A stretch of DNA of 64,000 nt from Acanthopleura granulata (GCA_016165875.1 JABBOT010000080.1:6306759-6370758); one strand, 5' to 3'; positions 13,501 through 25,768 are shown, numbered from the stretch's first letter. Translations and numbers: made by a program. Notes: generated by a model not told the origin, from the sequence alone.

Positions 13501-14453
13501 AACATTAACATGAAAACATAAACAAATGTTTTACTGGTCGTTACACCGTTGAAATTCACTTTCAAATCCAAAAGAAGATTCTGGAAATCCAGCACCTAGT
13601 CCTTGGAAATATCACAACACACAATTCACAAAAGTTACAAATTATTCCGATCAGGTATAACGCTAGATTAGCAAACGCGAACACATTACATGGTTCAAAC
13701 AAAACCTGATCCGTTGCGCCTTTGAATGCGTCACACCAGCTAAGCACAACAGAAGTTAAAAATCCAGGGGCTGAGGTACAATCCACTTTATTCCAATCAC
13801 AGTTCCCACAGGAACCAACAAACAAACGCCCCGTTCAGAGATTCAGAGTAATGTCACCTGGTTGCAGAACGAACTCCTTCATAAAAGCAACCTTGTCGGA
13901 GTTGTAGAAATCTGTCCTCGAAAACAAATGTTATCACCAACATACGTCATCAAATTAAAGGACTCTAAAATTGTAGATTGCGTCGATCAATCGCCTAGCT
14001 CGTAGTGCATAAATCAAATAAATAAATCCTCTCTGAAAAGACAATACGGTTTATACAGGTTTCAGAAGGATTAACACACAGGTTAATCAACCAATGAAAA
14101 ATTAGAGAATTAAACGAAGAATTAAACAAAGCGCTTTCAATCAGGTATGCTCTATATATATATAATCCCAAAATAAAGACTGTTATGCATCGCGTCCGAA
14201 GACTACGTACAGGGCAAACAACTCGCTAACAATAAACGGAAACATCTAAGATAGACACACATAACAACCGTTACTTGGGCAAAAATGTCCATACCTGTTC
14301 ATACCATGTTGATGCTCGCTGCATCAAGTTTTCCGTAAGGTATTGATGTCTTAAAAATCCACTGAGTTTAGCAGTTCGAATATGTGTATATGTTTCTACA
14401 TCTGATACATTCAATATACACGTTTAAACCGTGGCACCTGTAAGCCTCGTTGC
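10564..14453. other. Long stretch without supported features
   Basis: Contains C- and G-homopolymers (near 11500 and 12150) and unrecognised open frames at 12829-13119 and 13173-13427. A CAAATAAATAAAT near 14010 may be a SINE tail relic. Confidence 0.5.
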
Positions 14454-14543
14454 ATTTATTTATTTCATTGGCGTTTTACGGCGTACTGAAGAATATTTCT
14501 GAACTGGACTCTAGTTCACGGTGACCACATTGGTGAGAGGCTC
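14454..14543 (-). mobile_element. SINE-A with the central domain deleted
   Basis: The tail and ACGGCGTACTGAAGAATATTTCT join directly to the head-side GTTCACGGTGACCACATTGG, so about 130 bp of core is missing. Confidence 0.7.
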
Positions 14544-17500
14544 CCGAGAAAGGAAAATGGCCTTTAGGCGTACAGCTGTTTACTCCATAAATTATATGAC
14601 AAATGGGCTCGTGATATTTTAACATCTTTTCATTTCAAGTAAAAGTAAGCCTTGATTGGGTTATTCATATCCGCCCGTAAATCTGCATTCTTCTACAAGA
14701 GACTTCGGGTAGTGTTAGGACAACCACACCGCTTTGGTGTCACCTTCACGTTTCCAGAGAGACAGCAAACAAGAAGGTACATATGTGGTACAGTAGAGCT
14801 CACTCGTACTAGCGCCCCGATATAGATGCTTTAAAGCGAGAGCTGATCAAATTAATGCGTTAGCGTAAGCAATCTAATGTAAAATCCATAGTTTTCGAAA
14901 AAATAAAAACATACAAACAGATCCCAAAATGTGCTTTTGTTTCACATGCATTTATATCGACCTCCTGCGTCTAGTGCATGTTTGTTGTGTGCTAGCCTGA
15001 CATTTAATCATGTCTGAAGCGTGCAATCGATTTTTAATCAGATGTTCTTATTATAAACCATAAATAATTACCATTCCCAGTTCCGCACGAGAGCAGAATC
15101 TATTTCGAGGAATCTGAATGGATTAGAGCTGGCTGCTTGAATCTATTGGTCAGTCAAAACCAGATGACAAATCGTGACGTGATCGGAGACAAATCACGCG
15201 ATTTACGATTGACGTCATATAGATGAGCACGTGTATATAATGTCAATATAATCGAAATACCCCCAAATACGTGCCTTGTTTTTCGTATTTGCATAACCAG
15301 CATAGCTGCGTGCGTGTCTTATCAATGATTACGGGTCCTTGTCGACTTTTTTTCTCATGTGTTCGCCTAGGGAGTCCTGCATCAATATGTTATGTTTCTT
15401 GCAATCTTGCAGAACGTCCAGAGTGCGTGATTGCAAGATAGTAAAAATTTTTACTATTTGTGATAACAAATGTCAAAAAGTTTTTATCTTTACCACGATA
15501 GTGTGTATTGCTGAAAAAAACGACATAGACATTTTTGTTTGTGTTATCATTGTCCAGGGTGGGTATGCTCGATTTCCGTTACAAAACACACATCGTCCAC
15601 TGCACCTTTCAGAAAAGACCCCTTCTCTCAGATACCGTATTTACATCATATGTATCAAAACCTGTCGTTAGGCAGAGATTGATTCACCCTTGTCCAAAAC
15701 AACTCGGCAATTTTTATCGTGCTATCTTATTGGAGAGGCATTGATTTCCGACGTTGGTGTTTTTATCATTTGAGATTACATTGATTTTGTTAAGCTGTAG
15801 TCTTACCTAAGCGCAGAAAACTTGTTTGGGCGGGCATCCAGTGGATAGAGTTTGGCTTTAATATGGGATCCAGCCGTACCGGGTTAGTTAAGCTTATCAA
15901 CCGCTTTTTCTTGAAGCAATTTTGTCTAGATACATGTAGCCACAGTCACTCATGGCTTCAGAAGAAGAAGTCACTTGGGAAGAACACAAACATTAGTAGC
16001 CAATTACTTTTTTAATTTACGCCTGTGGAATTAAAGCAATAGAGTTTTTGTAAAAAAAAATATGCTCTTGAAGAGGCCATTTGGTCACAAATTTCCATGT
16101 CAGCAAAAGCACAATGATGAGCTGGTTATTACAACTGATTAAATAATCTAATTTACCTGAGAATGCAACATGGTAATCACAGAGTCATTTCGGCAGAATT
16201 GTCGTGACAATATCCTCAAGTGTCTTTCTTATACAACATTATAAAATCTAACAAAATTTCGCTGACAGGAAGTCGGATCTTGTGAAATTCACTCCCCATT
16301 TTTTCCCGTGTGTTCGCATTGCTGACAAATTTTACATTGCCTTTCTTTCAGTCTTCTTATTGATCTTACATTTGTCAATAGGTCCATAAATATGTCACAG
16401 TAAATTCGGGCAAATGTTATGACAAGAATGTTTGGCCCGGCCCGGCACTATTTGCGTAAGTGTATTGAGAAGGAAATAACCTCGGTAAAAGCAGGTAGAA
16501 CACAAGCAGTTTGACAGATGAACATAACTGGTGAACATATCTCAGTTTTATAAAGTCACAAGGAGACTTTGAAAGGCAAGTAGTGTCTGAAATTTTACAA
16601 TCATACTGTGCATTATTTATCAGTGACAATAGAGAAATTCAGACTTTTGTAAACAAGTACAAGAGAGGTTTGTAGTTAGGGATACCTTGAAATTTGACGT
16701 CGAATGTTGTGTGCTAACGGGTGATACCAAAAACAGTATTAACTGTATAAATATGTTCATGTGACAAAGTTGAATCCATTTTGTATTTTATTGTCATGAA
16801 AACTGTTGTTCTGTCTCAGAGTGACCGGCCCAAGTTTTTTGTCTCCTTTCTTTTATTTATCAGATACGTCTGTTCGGTTTTGGGTGGGTTGTAATTTACA
16901 TTTGTCTTAAACAAATAGTCCACGGATTTTCGGCATAATTTCTAATGTACCCTGAGTATTAAAGTCTGATTGCGTTGATTGAGGGGCATAAATTTAATAA
17001 GTACCTCGCCTTGTGTACAGATTATTATTCATAGCAAGTTTTCAAGTGACTTATAAATCGTGTTCTGTTGAGTGGCTGTGTGATAGCTGGCGATTTATAT
17101 GGTAATTAATTGCACTGAAATGATACTCTTTCACACCAAAGACATTATATATCATATTGATAGTAGATAAGGGAACTAGCGATGTAGTTAATTGAGGACT
17201 GGTTTCTGTTATTTTTCTGTTTCAGACAAAGCTCAAAATGGCTGGGCTAAACCCGCCAATGAACCAATGTCACGTACAGATTCAATCCGTATCCACTTGC
17301 TATTATCGGAACAAATCTAGAAATTTCTATGATTGCGAAAACTATTAATGTCAACTACATGCTCTGAACATATGACATTTATAGCAGCATCAAGCGTGCT
17401 GTAACGCAATTGGTCAAGTTTACCATCGATAGTCTCTTGGGAACACGTAAACAGGTTACACACAACTGGATGAGGACGGTTCATCATAACACAGCATTTG

Positions 17501-17683
17501 TTTGGTCCTACATCAACTGCTATATATCTCCGCTTGGATTGCCCCCATCGCTCAATACAACTCGACCTTTGCTTTGTTCAAACTTGAAATGTCACGCAAG
17601 GATGCCGATATGTGACATTTACAATTTCCGCTCTCATCTTTCTTGCAACATTTCTACTCAGTGTCTCTTATATATACAAATGC
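14544..17683. other. AT-rich intergenic or intronic DNA
   Basis: No repeat family or gene recognised; open frames near 15339-15744 look random. Confidence 0.5.
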
Positions 17684-17838
17684 CGGCTTCCTCCGGCCGA
17701 ACTTGGGAAGATCTGCCAGCGTCGTGGATTTCCCCTTGGGCTCTGCCCCGTTTCCTCCCACCATAATGTTGTCCGCCTTCGTGTAAGTGAAATAACGGCG
17801 TTAAACACCAATCAAATAAATAAATAAATAAATAAATA
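17684..17838 (+). mobile_element. SINE-A, 5' truncated
   Basis: Begins within GGCTTCCTCCGGCCG and continues through GGCTCTGCCCCGTTTCCTCC, CACCATAATGTTGTCCGCC and a seven-unit AAAT tail. Confidence 0.85.
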
Positions 17839-18596
17839 GTAAATAAAGGCTTTCAATACACGTAACGTACAACATGCTGCTCAATTTCTGTACCCTAGCT
17901 TTGGGTTATGAACAAAGGTCGGTGTGCACGAACAGATGGTTCAGTATTCAAGCAAACAGGTTGTCGGGCTAGCCTTTGTAAACAGCCATAACTCATTGTA
18001 ATAGCAGCTCAGTGGTGTATGGTACTCGTTCATCGCCCGGCTTGTAATCATTCCCTACAATGATTGGTGGCTAGAAGTATGTTTGAAAAGAACTATTTGA
18101 CTCAATAGTTGATTGGTAAATCCAGTGGACGCCGCCTCAGACCTCACCTGAATACGAAAGGTGATATCGATTCAGAGGAAATTTATTATTAGATATGATG
18201 GAAAATGTAAACAATTCATTTTGCTTTTCATTGAGATATTAGAGAGGCGAATATTAGTTTTTACCATGGTCATATCTCTGGCCACACTAGTGTTGTTAAA
18301 CATGCTTCTGCAGCTGTACGCCTGCTCAGGTGGCAGGGAGGTTAGAGCCTCTGCTTCATCAACAGTAAATCCCGGGTTGTGTAATACTTGCATGTAAGAC
18401 GTCAAATTTCAGAACTATGTCGTTTGGCGCTTAGTATAAGAGTTATAGACCAAGTGTTGGCCGGCCTAGTGTCAGCATAATGGGAAATATTTGTGGATGT
18501 ATGTATGGTTTTATGTCGTGCTCAACATTTTCTTTTCAGACATATGACGACGAGAAGTCCATGGAATGTATGTATATCTACTGTGTATTCAAGTGA

Positions 18597-18692
18597 CAGA
18601 GCGAGTCCATGCCACGAAAGGGCTGCCGCCACTGGAGCATCATGCCGAAGACACCAGGCATGACACCCCACGCAGTGACATTCTATGTATGG
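18597..18692 (-). mobile_element. SINE-B fragment
   Basis: Reverse complement of the CGGCATGATGTTCCAG-type core plus the GGCATGGACTCG segment. Head and tail are missing. Confidence 0.7.
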
Positions 18693-18835
18693 GGCGTCCT
18701 GTGTGGTGTCTACTCTTTGAAAAGTACTGTGCACGAGTGGTACACATTACTATGGCAAAAATGCAAATCCACATATTCTTGTGTGTCAGCAGTAAGCACT
18801 TTTTTGTAATTTATGTGATACATCCACAATGACGT

Positions 18836-18881
18836 GTGTATCAGTGATACACAATTTGTGTACCGCGGACTTGTGTATCAC
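18836..18881. repeat. Compound inverted repeat
   Basis: GTGTATCA-G-TGATACAC is a near-perfect palindrome (18836-18852), and GTGATACACAA (18844-18854) also pairs with TTGTGTATCAC (18871-18881). Two alternative hairpins share one arm. Confidence 0.7.
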
Positions 18882-18944
18882 ATTGTAGATATGCATCCAC
18901 ACAGATCATGGCGAAGTGCTCCAATAGGTCGACCTTAGGCCCGG

Positions 18945-19011
18945 TCTGCTTCAAGGAGACACAATCGACATATGGCCGAATCAATGCTGAAAGCGACGTT
19001 AAATCCCAACC
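18945..19011 (+). mobile_element. SINE tail fragment, possibly a third type
   Basis: GCTTCAAGGAGACACAA, CATATGGCCGAATCAATG and GCGACGTTAAATCCCAACC resemble a tRNA-SINE 3' region related to SINE-B. It is followed at once by the tail of a reversed SINE-A. Confidence 0.45.
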
Positions 19012-19142
19012 AAATTTATTTATTTATTAGATAAGTGTTTTGACGTCGTACTCTTGAATATTTCATTTATAAGTGACAGCGACCAGTATTATCTTTGGAG
19101 GTTCGACCACATGTCATACTGACCGCTTCGGTGGAGAGCCAG
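19012..19142 (-). mobile_element. SINE-A, diverged and shortened
   Basis: TTTATTTATTTATTAG tail, GACGTCGTACTCTTGAATATTTC, GACCAGTATTATCTTTGG, then a GACCGCTTCGGTGGAGAG head fragment. Confidence 0.7.
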
Positions 19143-19159
19143 ATTCAAGGCAGTGTAGT

Positions 19160-19445
19160 GCTATAACAAAGACTGAAGAAATGGTACTTGTTGCTGCCTA
19201 TCTTGGCGCTCAGTATTGAGGGGTGAGAGCAAGGAAACAGGTCTGGTTGGCCCGGTGTCAGTATATTGTGACTGGGCAGGGGTGTCATATCTCTTCGTCA
19301 TGATGTTCGAGGGGCGGCACTCCTTTGGTGGCATGAACTCGCCCTGCCACAAGAAGACGCACTATATGCACACACCAGAAGGACTCCTCGCCATATGACT
19401 GAAACATTGTTAAGTATGGTGTTAAACGCCAAGCTCTCACTCACT
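19160..19445 (+). mobile_element. SINE-B, nearly complete
   Basis: AATGGTACTTGTTGCTGCC, GTCAGTATATTGTGACTGG, GCATGAACTCGCCCTGCC, GAAGGACTCCTCGCC, CATATGACTGAAACATTG and the ACTCACTCACT tail. The tRNA-like head is missing or degraded. Confidence 0.8.
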
Positions 19446-19800
19446 CCAGGTATAAGCGAAGTGTGATACAATAAGATTACGACAATTTGTTATGGAGAGG
19501 GCTGATTCCACAAGATGAATAGTTTTCATTACCCAGATTAATTAGAGGTTTTGTTACCTAAAAATATGGTATGCACAAATCAGGAAGATGTACTTAATAT
19601 TGTAGCCATATTTTCCACCTCTCTCGATAGTGTTCTTTGTTAGTAACCTCAAGGAACAGTTAGCTGTATTTTCTACGTGGCAATCACCGGCGCACAACAT
19701 CATTGCTTACCTGAAACCGATCAGGTCTCTGTTTAAATGGTTCATTACACGACCGTGGGATTCTACAGATACATACAAACATATATAGCTGAACCTGTTC

Positions 19801-19801
19801 A

Positions 19802-19835
<34 letters not shown>

Positions 19836-19862
19836 GTTGTTGTTGTTGTTGTTGTTGTTGTT
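19801..19862 (+). repeat. Compound microsatellite (ATT)n(GTT)n
   Basis: About eleven ATT units run directly into about nine GTT units. The six-frame poly-Ile/poly-Val reading is an artefact. Confidence 0.95.
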
Positions 19863-20105
19863 CAAGTGTTTATGTGTATATTTCACTCATACGATTGCGG
19901 CTTAGGTATATTCTCTGATTGGAGAAATCCGATGTATCAGGACAAAACAACTACCATGCCCAACAACACCACATAGCACCACAGACAGCTTGCGTCCTAA
20001 GATAATGCTGCAACCAGGACTCACATGGGGGCCTACGTCGCCAAATGATAAACGAGGGATTAACGCAGTGCAGACCTAGGAGTCCATCACCAATGCGAGA
20101 CATTG

Positions 20106-20337
20106 ATTTATTTACTTATGTTTAACTATATACTTAGTTGGTTCCCATTTTATACCGTACTCAAGAATGTTTCACATTTACGACGATGGCAATGATTATG
20201 GTGAGAGGGAACCGGACAGAGCACCGGGGAAACCCGAGACCATCCGCAGGTTGTTGGCAAACCTTCCCACGTACAGTCGTAGAGGAAGCCAGCAAGCAAG
20301 GCAAGAGCGGGACATGAACTTACGGCGAGTTTGAGTT
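20106..20337 (-). mobile_element. SINE-A, minus-strand member of a head-to-head pair
   Basis: Tail at left, then ATACCGTACTCAAGAATG, ATTATGGTGAGAGG and CGTACAGTCGTAGAGGAAGCC. The head region is degraded. Confidence 0.8.
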
Positions 20338-20338
20338 T

Positions 20339-20455
20339 CTCTGGCCGGTTTCCCCCTATCATAATGCTGGCTGCCGTCGTATATGTGGAATCTTCTTGAG
20401 TGCAGCATAAAAGTTGAACCACATAAATACATAAATAATAATAAATAAATAAATG
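20339..20455 (+). mobile_element. SINE-A, plus-strand member of a head-to-head pair
   Basis: Begins at CTGGCCGGTTTCCCCC and continues through CATAATGCTGGCTGCCG to the AAATAAAT tail. With the preceding copy it forms an inverted repeat with tails pointing outward. Confidence 0.8.
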
Positions 20456-22139
20456 TCTCATATGACGTTTCTGTTGAATGGGTGCACCTTAACCACTTCA
20501 CCGCAACGCGTTTTGAGGACAAGTTCATGATATATTCTTTTGCTATCATCCCCATTTTGTATTATTTTAGTTAAATCTGAAATGTGTCTTTTCATAGCGG
20601 TTTCAACGTAGACATATTTATAAAAGGGCATTTTTTTTTCTTTAGTTTGGTCCGTTGTGCGTTTAGGTAGTTCTGTTAACCAAAGGATTACATGCATATT
20701 CTTTGGTTCCGGGCAAAGAAAAAATACTACATTTTTAAAGAATCTTTCACAATGCAAATCCTTACTGATAGTTTCGATGAATAAAATATACAGATGTGTG
20801 ACGGTAGAGGTTTAGATTCCTCATGTATGTAATTTAATTCTGCAAATAGAAAAAAAGAATTGTTTTGCTTTTCTTCCAAGTACATACTTTTAAATTATCT
20901 CTTTTGGGAATCCCTTGCAACTAGATAGGAAATCGTTCCTATGTAGATCTGGCCGACTACCAACCTACTGTGAGTAAGAGATCGTCTGCGATACCAGTAG
21001 ACATTGATTTTTTACTGATATGTTATATAGATATTGTTCTGTAGATTCAGGTAAGCTTTTCTCTGTTGTTCTGTACGAAAAACATACAACTCATACTGCA
21101 CCACAGGCGGACAATTTCCAATTAGTTTCAAGGATCCTTTCTCCAGGAAACTGACAGGAATGGTTTACATAAATAATGTGATTTTATGCAATGTCAGGTT
21201 TCATCGCGCTTGATGATCATTCACTGACGCGCCTGGTCGTGTCATTTTGACTTTGTCTCTCACCAGGAACACACTTGCCTTTATCTTTTCTTTTAATATC
21301 AATTAACTATCCTTCTTCTTCCTTGGTACGTGTGCGCGTTTGTGTTGGGGAGGGGAGTCAAAGATAAATTTCGCTGAGTTTTTGTTTGGACTTTTGCCCC
21401 TACGAGGAACCCATAGTACGTGCATTCAAAAAAAATATTTTCAACTGGAAACCCTTTCACCTACAGTTTCATTAATTAAATGATTTTTCTGTTTCATTCG
21501 CCATAATCTAAAATACATTTTCTGTTCGACCATTTGATGAAATGGCACAAGTACATTTGGTGTTTTCTCTTTCTGTATATTATTTCCGTCATGCAGCCGC
21601 GGACTAATACGGCTTCGATCAGACAGGCCAGATGTACCTAGTAATCATTATGCAACAGATGGAAATGTTAGGTTGAGTTTGGAAAATTGGAAAGGGGGGA
21701 GACATGATTAGTTAAGGGTATAGTGTTGGGGGTGCAGATGGAGGCTATCCACCAGTGGCATATATACAAAATATAATTAAATTTAAACTGGAAACCGCAT
21801 GTTCTTCTCTGTATTACTTTTGAAAAGAAAGAACAAAAACGTTTGCTCATTCTGTTTCTGTCATGTGACTCTCTATTTTTATCCTGTTGCATTAGCCCAG
21901 TGTTAAATTTTCCAAATAACAGCTCACGAATACCGTATGATTTGCCTCATTTCCACAGTTCCACAGGTTATCGCACAGTTCTATTACATACATCCGGTAA
22001 GTGCTTACAGAATTCAAAAAATTGCGTTTTGATGTTTTTTCACCTCGGCATTGAAAGTAGGGCAAGTGTCTAGTATACAACTCAATAGTCTTTGTATATA
22101 AAATGTATCATAGCACGTAGTTTTTATTTTATTGTTAAC

Positions 22140-22325
22140 GACACTTTCAGGGGTTTTTTATGTTATTTTAACGATAATGGTCATGTTTAAGGGTGGGAGA
22201 AACCAGGGTGCTCGGCTTAAACGACCGTCCTTCGGCAAATTACTCACGTGTCACACACACGCAATGAGGTCTTAGATAAAGATCGTCGTCATCCACTGTT
22301 TATTGCCACCGAGGCCCCGTGAACT
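22140..22325 (-). mobile_element. Probable third SINE type, diverged
   Basis: GGGTGGGAGAAACCAGGGTG, then CGACCGTCCTTCGGCAAATT and a CACCGAGGCCCC head-like end resemble another mollusc SINE pattern (the GGAGAAACCGGAGTACC type). Assignment is from memory of the pattern. Confidence 0.35.
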
Positions 22326-22512
22326 GTGATCGAAGAAGAATGTACACATTCCCTGTACAAGACTGAACGCTGACCATAAAAGTAAACGTGTTAAATTCCA
22401 CTCACACCTCAGGCCCCTGTACACTTGTCCTCAAGGGATTACAGTATGTTAACGTTTATTGCTGTAGCTCAGTCCTAGACCTTCCGTGGCCGACAAGAAT
22501 AGGTGCTACCTG

Positions 22513-22780
22513 TTATACAACGGCAAGAAAAATCTTCACGTGGCATGAACGTGAAAACCCGGACGTTCCTATGTCATCCGGCAGCGTCATGCGGACGTCA
22601 CTATCAACCTCATCTCTACATGACGACTTTTGCCCTCTCACTAAGAAATTCAAACTTGCATCAAACAAATCAGCTTCGCGTACTTGTCCAGGCTTCACAC
22701 AATTTCCTTTCCTGCTATACCGAACATGTACCTGTACATCAAAGAACGGACCTCCTGGATCCGAAGAAAGACCTCGCACC
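22513..22780 (-). CDS. Candidate terminal coding exon of an unrecognised gene
   Basis: On the minus strand a GTGTATTTTAG acceptor is followed by 89 codons ending in TAA. The residues have a normal protein composition (many Asp, Arg, Val, Gly; three scattered Cys), including a PGQVREADLFDASLNF-like stretch and RMTLPDDIGTSGF. An AATAAA signal (22460-22455) follows the stop by about 53 bases, as expected for a last exon. Acceptor phase is 2, so an upstream exon is required; none was recognised up to 24 kb. The opposite strand is also open here (22388-22801), which weakens the case. No family was recognised. The combination of acceptor, open frame, stop and polyadenylation signal is the whole argument. 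Confidence 0.38.
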
Positions 22781-22965
22781 CTAAAATACACACTAGTGTA
22801 ATCATGTTTGTCTATATATGATTCCTATCAAACAAAAGAGAAACAAATAAACAAACCTCCAATATCAGAGTTCTTACGCATCGCCGATGAAAGCCGACTA
22901 AGATGACGACGTATTCAATGACTTTCCAATAATGACTTGTTTGTATTGGTCCAAGCTTTCAAAAG

Positions 22966-23165
22966 TGTAAGGGTAGCACCATTAGAGAGGAAAAGTGATA
23001 AACCATTGGCTTGTTTAACTCTCAGACAGGGATTGACCTTACAAAAGATCAAACAGAACAACACAAAGGCGCTTGAATAAGTTCAATACATATATTTGAA
23101 CAAAACAGACAAATAGTACAACTGGCAATAATATACAAAAACAATACAGATAATTCCAAAAAAAT
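22966..23165 (+). repeat. Repeat R1, diverged copy
   Basis: GTGTAAGGGTAGCACC, AAAGTGATAAACCATTGGCT and GCGCTTGAATAAGTTCAATA. A reversed copy lies at 26440-26640. No SINE is joined directly. Confidence 0.75.
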
Positions 23166-23332
23166 ATAGTTTCTTACTGGTGATAGCTTCCAAATCCGGA
23201 TGGAATATTCCGGCTTTCAAAGGCGATACAGTCCTCGTAAACATTCTCCAAAGGAAGGATGACAGTCCTGTTAGTGACAAACAGAAGTGGGAACGGTACG
23301 TTAACGATGCTTTTAATATCCAGTTCCCCGGC

Positions 23333-23560
23333 AAGGTGCAACTTTCCGGGGCGTTCGGGTTGACAAAAGAGTCCGTGATGCCGAGCTAACGATGTATGAT
23401 TCCTTTTACGGAAATATACACAAAATCACGTTAAGGGTAAACTGGGATGAAATGTACGTAATCGCACAAAGAGACAATGAGAGATACAAGCTCCAAAAGA
23501 ACGTCTTCAGAATAATAGCAAGTGGAGAAACACAAGCTCACAAAGTGCCACCTACGGAAA
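23333..23560 (+). repeat. Repeat R2, copy 1, with a shared open frame
   Basis: The reverse complement of 40685-40925 matches it, including 46 consecutive identical bases. One frame is open in both and gives NIHK[IV]T[LF]RVNWDEMYVIAQ in both copies. Possibly a fragment of a mobile-element protein; not recognised. Confidence 0.7.
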
Positions 23561-23752
23561 AATTTTGTACAAATTTATTTATGTCAAATGGCGTGAAAGC
23601 CCACGATTCCACACCCAGCAAAATCCTTCCAAGTGGACGACAGTAAAGATGATTGCTCTCAAGTGGAGTTGAGTAAAAGACTGCGGCCTTAGCAACTTCG
23701 TCGCTTATATTTATAGACTTAAGTAACAAAAATTCTGGATAGTTTAATTGAA

Positions 23753-23900
23753 TTTATTTATTTATTTGATTGGTGTTTTACGCCGTACTCAAGAATATTT
23801 CACTTATAGGACGGCGGCCAGCATGATGGTGGGAGGAAACCGGGCCCATCCCTGGGGAAACCCACGACCATCCGCAGGTTGCTGGCAGACCTTCCCACGT
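23753..23900 (-). mobile_element. SINE-A, 5' truncated
   Basis: TTTATTTGATTGGTGTTTTA, CGCCGTACTCAAGAATATTT, CCACGACCATCCGCAGG, ending at CTTCCCACGTAG; the tRNA-like half is absent. Confidence 0.9.
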
Positions 23901-24225
23901 AGTTTAATTGTAAACATGTTTAAAAGATTTTCCAGAATGTACGTGTACAATGACACTAAACTGATAAAACTGATAAATAAATCCTAATGCAGGTCGCAAG
24001 AGGGAAAAGGTAGGTCACACACTTACACACTTTACACTCTAGCTCAAAAACAAATGAAAGGATATAATACAATATTTTAAGGACGGCGTTGGTAACAAAA
24101 GCGCCTGACTTCATCATCCACAAGGAAAGTGGCATTACAGGTCCATATTTACACTAACAAAAAATGAGATTAGTTCACAAGGAAAGGTTGATATTGCCAG
24201 GCCTTAAGAATACGAAATGCTTGTG

Positions 24226-24290
24226 GCAGTGCGAGTCCATGCCGCTAAGGTGTTGTCACCGCTGGAACAATATGCCAAAGTCACCACATA
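24226..24290 (-). mobile_element. SINE-B core fragment
   Basis: GCGAGTCCATGCCGCTAAGG and CACCGCTGGAACAATATGCC match the reverse complement of the SINE-B core. Confidence 0.6.
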
Positions 24291-24748
24291 TAAGACTTCT
24301 CATTAGGAGTGATAAAGGAAACAGCAACAAATAAAATGTATAGAATCTTTGGTTTGACCCGTCCTCGGGTATAACACCTAGGCCACCGAGGTAGTCCCCA
24401 AATAATCGTCATCACAAAGGCTGTGATGAAAACTAGACTACAGAGCTTGTGCCCAACTGACGCTTAACTCGAAAGGTTCTTTATTGCTTTATTTGTCTAT
24501 TGACCTTCGTGATTGTGTCATGAACTGGAATTATAGTAATAAATAACAAAGAAACTTGTAATTTACAGAAGACTTTGTTTTGACCAATGGGAGACAGGAA
24601 CAACATACGGTATTATATTGTTATTAAGATGATGTTCACTGCAATAATATGGGTGATTACTACCTTTGCAATGTCACATTTATTCAGCTTAAAATACATT
24701 GTCATTATTGAACTTAAAATAATCATTCTTTGTGGCAGAATGAAGAGC

Positions 24749-24831
24749 GAGGCCTTCCTAGCCGAGGGGGGTTGATGCAGCGTAATGCTGTCAATGTGAG
24801 TAGAAGTCCAGCTCATCCTCGCTTCCTCTCC
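24749..24831 (+). mobile_element. SINE-A head fragment
   Basis: GAGGCCTTCCTAGCCGAGG, CAGCGTAATG, then AGTCCAGCTCATCCTCGC. It stops at CTTCCTCTCC, so only the tRNA-like half remains. Confidence 0.6.
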
Positions 24832-25346
24832 AGCATACCCTAATGGATTAGACGTTGTAGACTACGGACACAACGTCTAACAGAGGTTCATTTGAAAAGC
24901 CCAGGGTATTTTCCAATCCGCATTTAGACGATGCCTAACCTTTAAGACATGCAAGCTCCTCAATCAGCAATGATCAGTCGGGGGTAATCGCATGCCGCTG
25001 CGATTTTGAGACGCTTGCGCTGAGGCCATATCGGTTATTTCAGGCATTGCTTTGGTTAAAAATTCCTGCAGGTCTCCATATTCAGTCGGATGTCCAGAGA
25101 ATCCTTTCGTGATGCGAAAACTCCCACAGTGCAAAGAATTTAGAATGAAAAAAGCCCAGCGCTCGGCGGGTAATATATAATGAGACCGCTGCCTAAATCA
25201 AGCTATCTGAGCTTATGGGAAGAGTTTTGAAACCCCTGCACTATACGATTTTCTCGGTTAACCATCGCTGATTGGAGAACATACAGATTTCAAAGTTTAG
25301 TCAGCGTCTAAATACGGATAGGAAAATACATTTCGTTTTTCAAATG

Positions 25347-25483
25347 GATCATCTCTGACCGTGCTTGGGATGGTCTGATGGTCGTAGGTTTCCCCCGTGT
25401 ACTACCCTCTCCATAACGTTGGTAACGATAAGTGAAATATTATTGAGTGCGGCATTAAGCACCAATAAAATAAATGAACTAAA
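25347..25483 (+). mobile_element. SINE-A, 5' truncated, first of a duplicated pair
   Basis: GATGGTCGTAGGTTTCCCCC, AAGTGAAATATTATTGAG and a short AAATAAATGAA tail, followed by GGAGATCATTTTC-type flank that recurs after the next copy. Confidence 0.75.
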
Positions 25484-25591
25484 TGACTGGAGATCATTTT
25501 CATGTAGTAGTATCTGGCCGGGTTTTCCGGGTTAAACTGGTACAATACATTCCTAATAGTAGCATCGATCGAAATGTTTTTTAGAATAAAG

Positions 25592-25768
25592 AGCAGCTCA
25601 CGCTTGCTTCCGTAAGTGTGATGATGTATCAGCAACGTGCGGATGGTCGTGGATTTCCCCCGGTCTCTGCCCGGTTCCCATGTCCATAACACTGGCCGCC
25701 GCAGTATAAGTGAAATACTCTTGAGTGTGTCTTTAAACACCAAGGAAATAAATAAATAAAATAAATGA
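25592..25768 (+). mobile_element. SINE-A, 5' truncated, second of a duplicated pair
   Basis: GCGGATGGTCGTGGATTTCC, GTCTCTGCCCGGTTCCC, GGCCGCCGCAGTATAAGTG and tail. The following GGAGATCACGTTTCCC...AGTATCTTGCCC resembles the flank after 25483, so SINE plus flank was probably tandemly duplicated. Confidence 0.8.

Noticed and set aside
17410..17766. 118-codon plus-strand open frame
   Set aside because: Its last third is SINE-A and the rest shows no family resemblance or splice context.
20150..20555. Open frames with a GVLRRTQEYFTYTTAASIMVGG-like reading, here and at many other places (e.g. 23748, 30929, 54847)
   Set aside because: All are translations of SINE-A in one strand or the other; the recurrence reflects the element, not a protein family.
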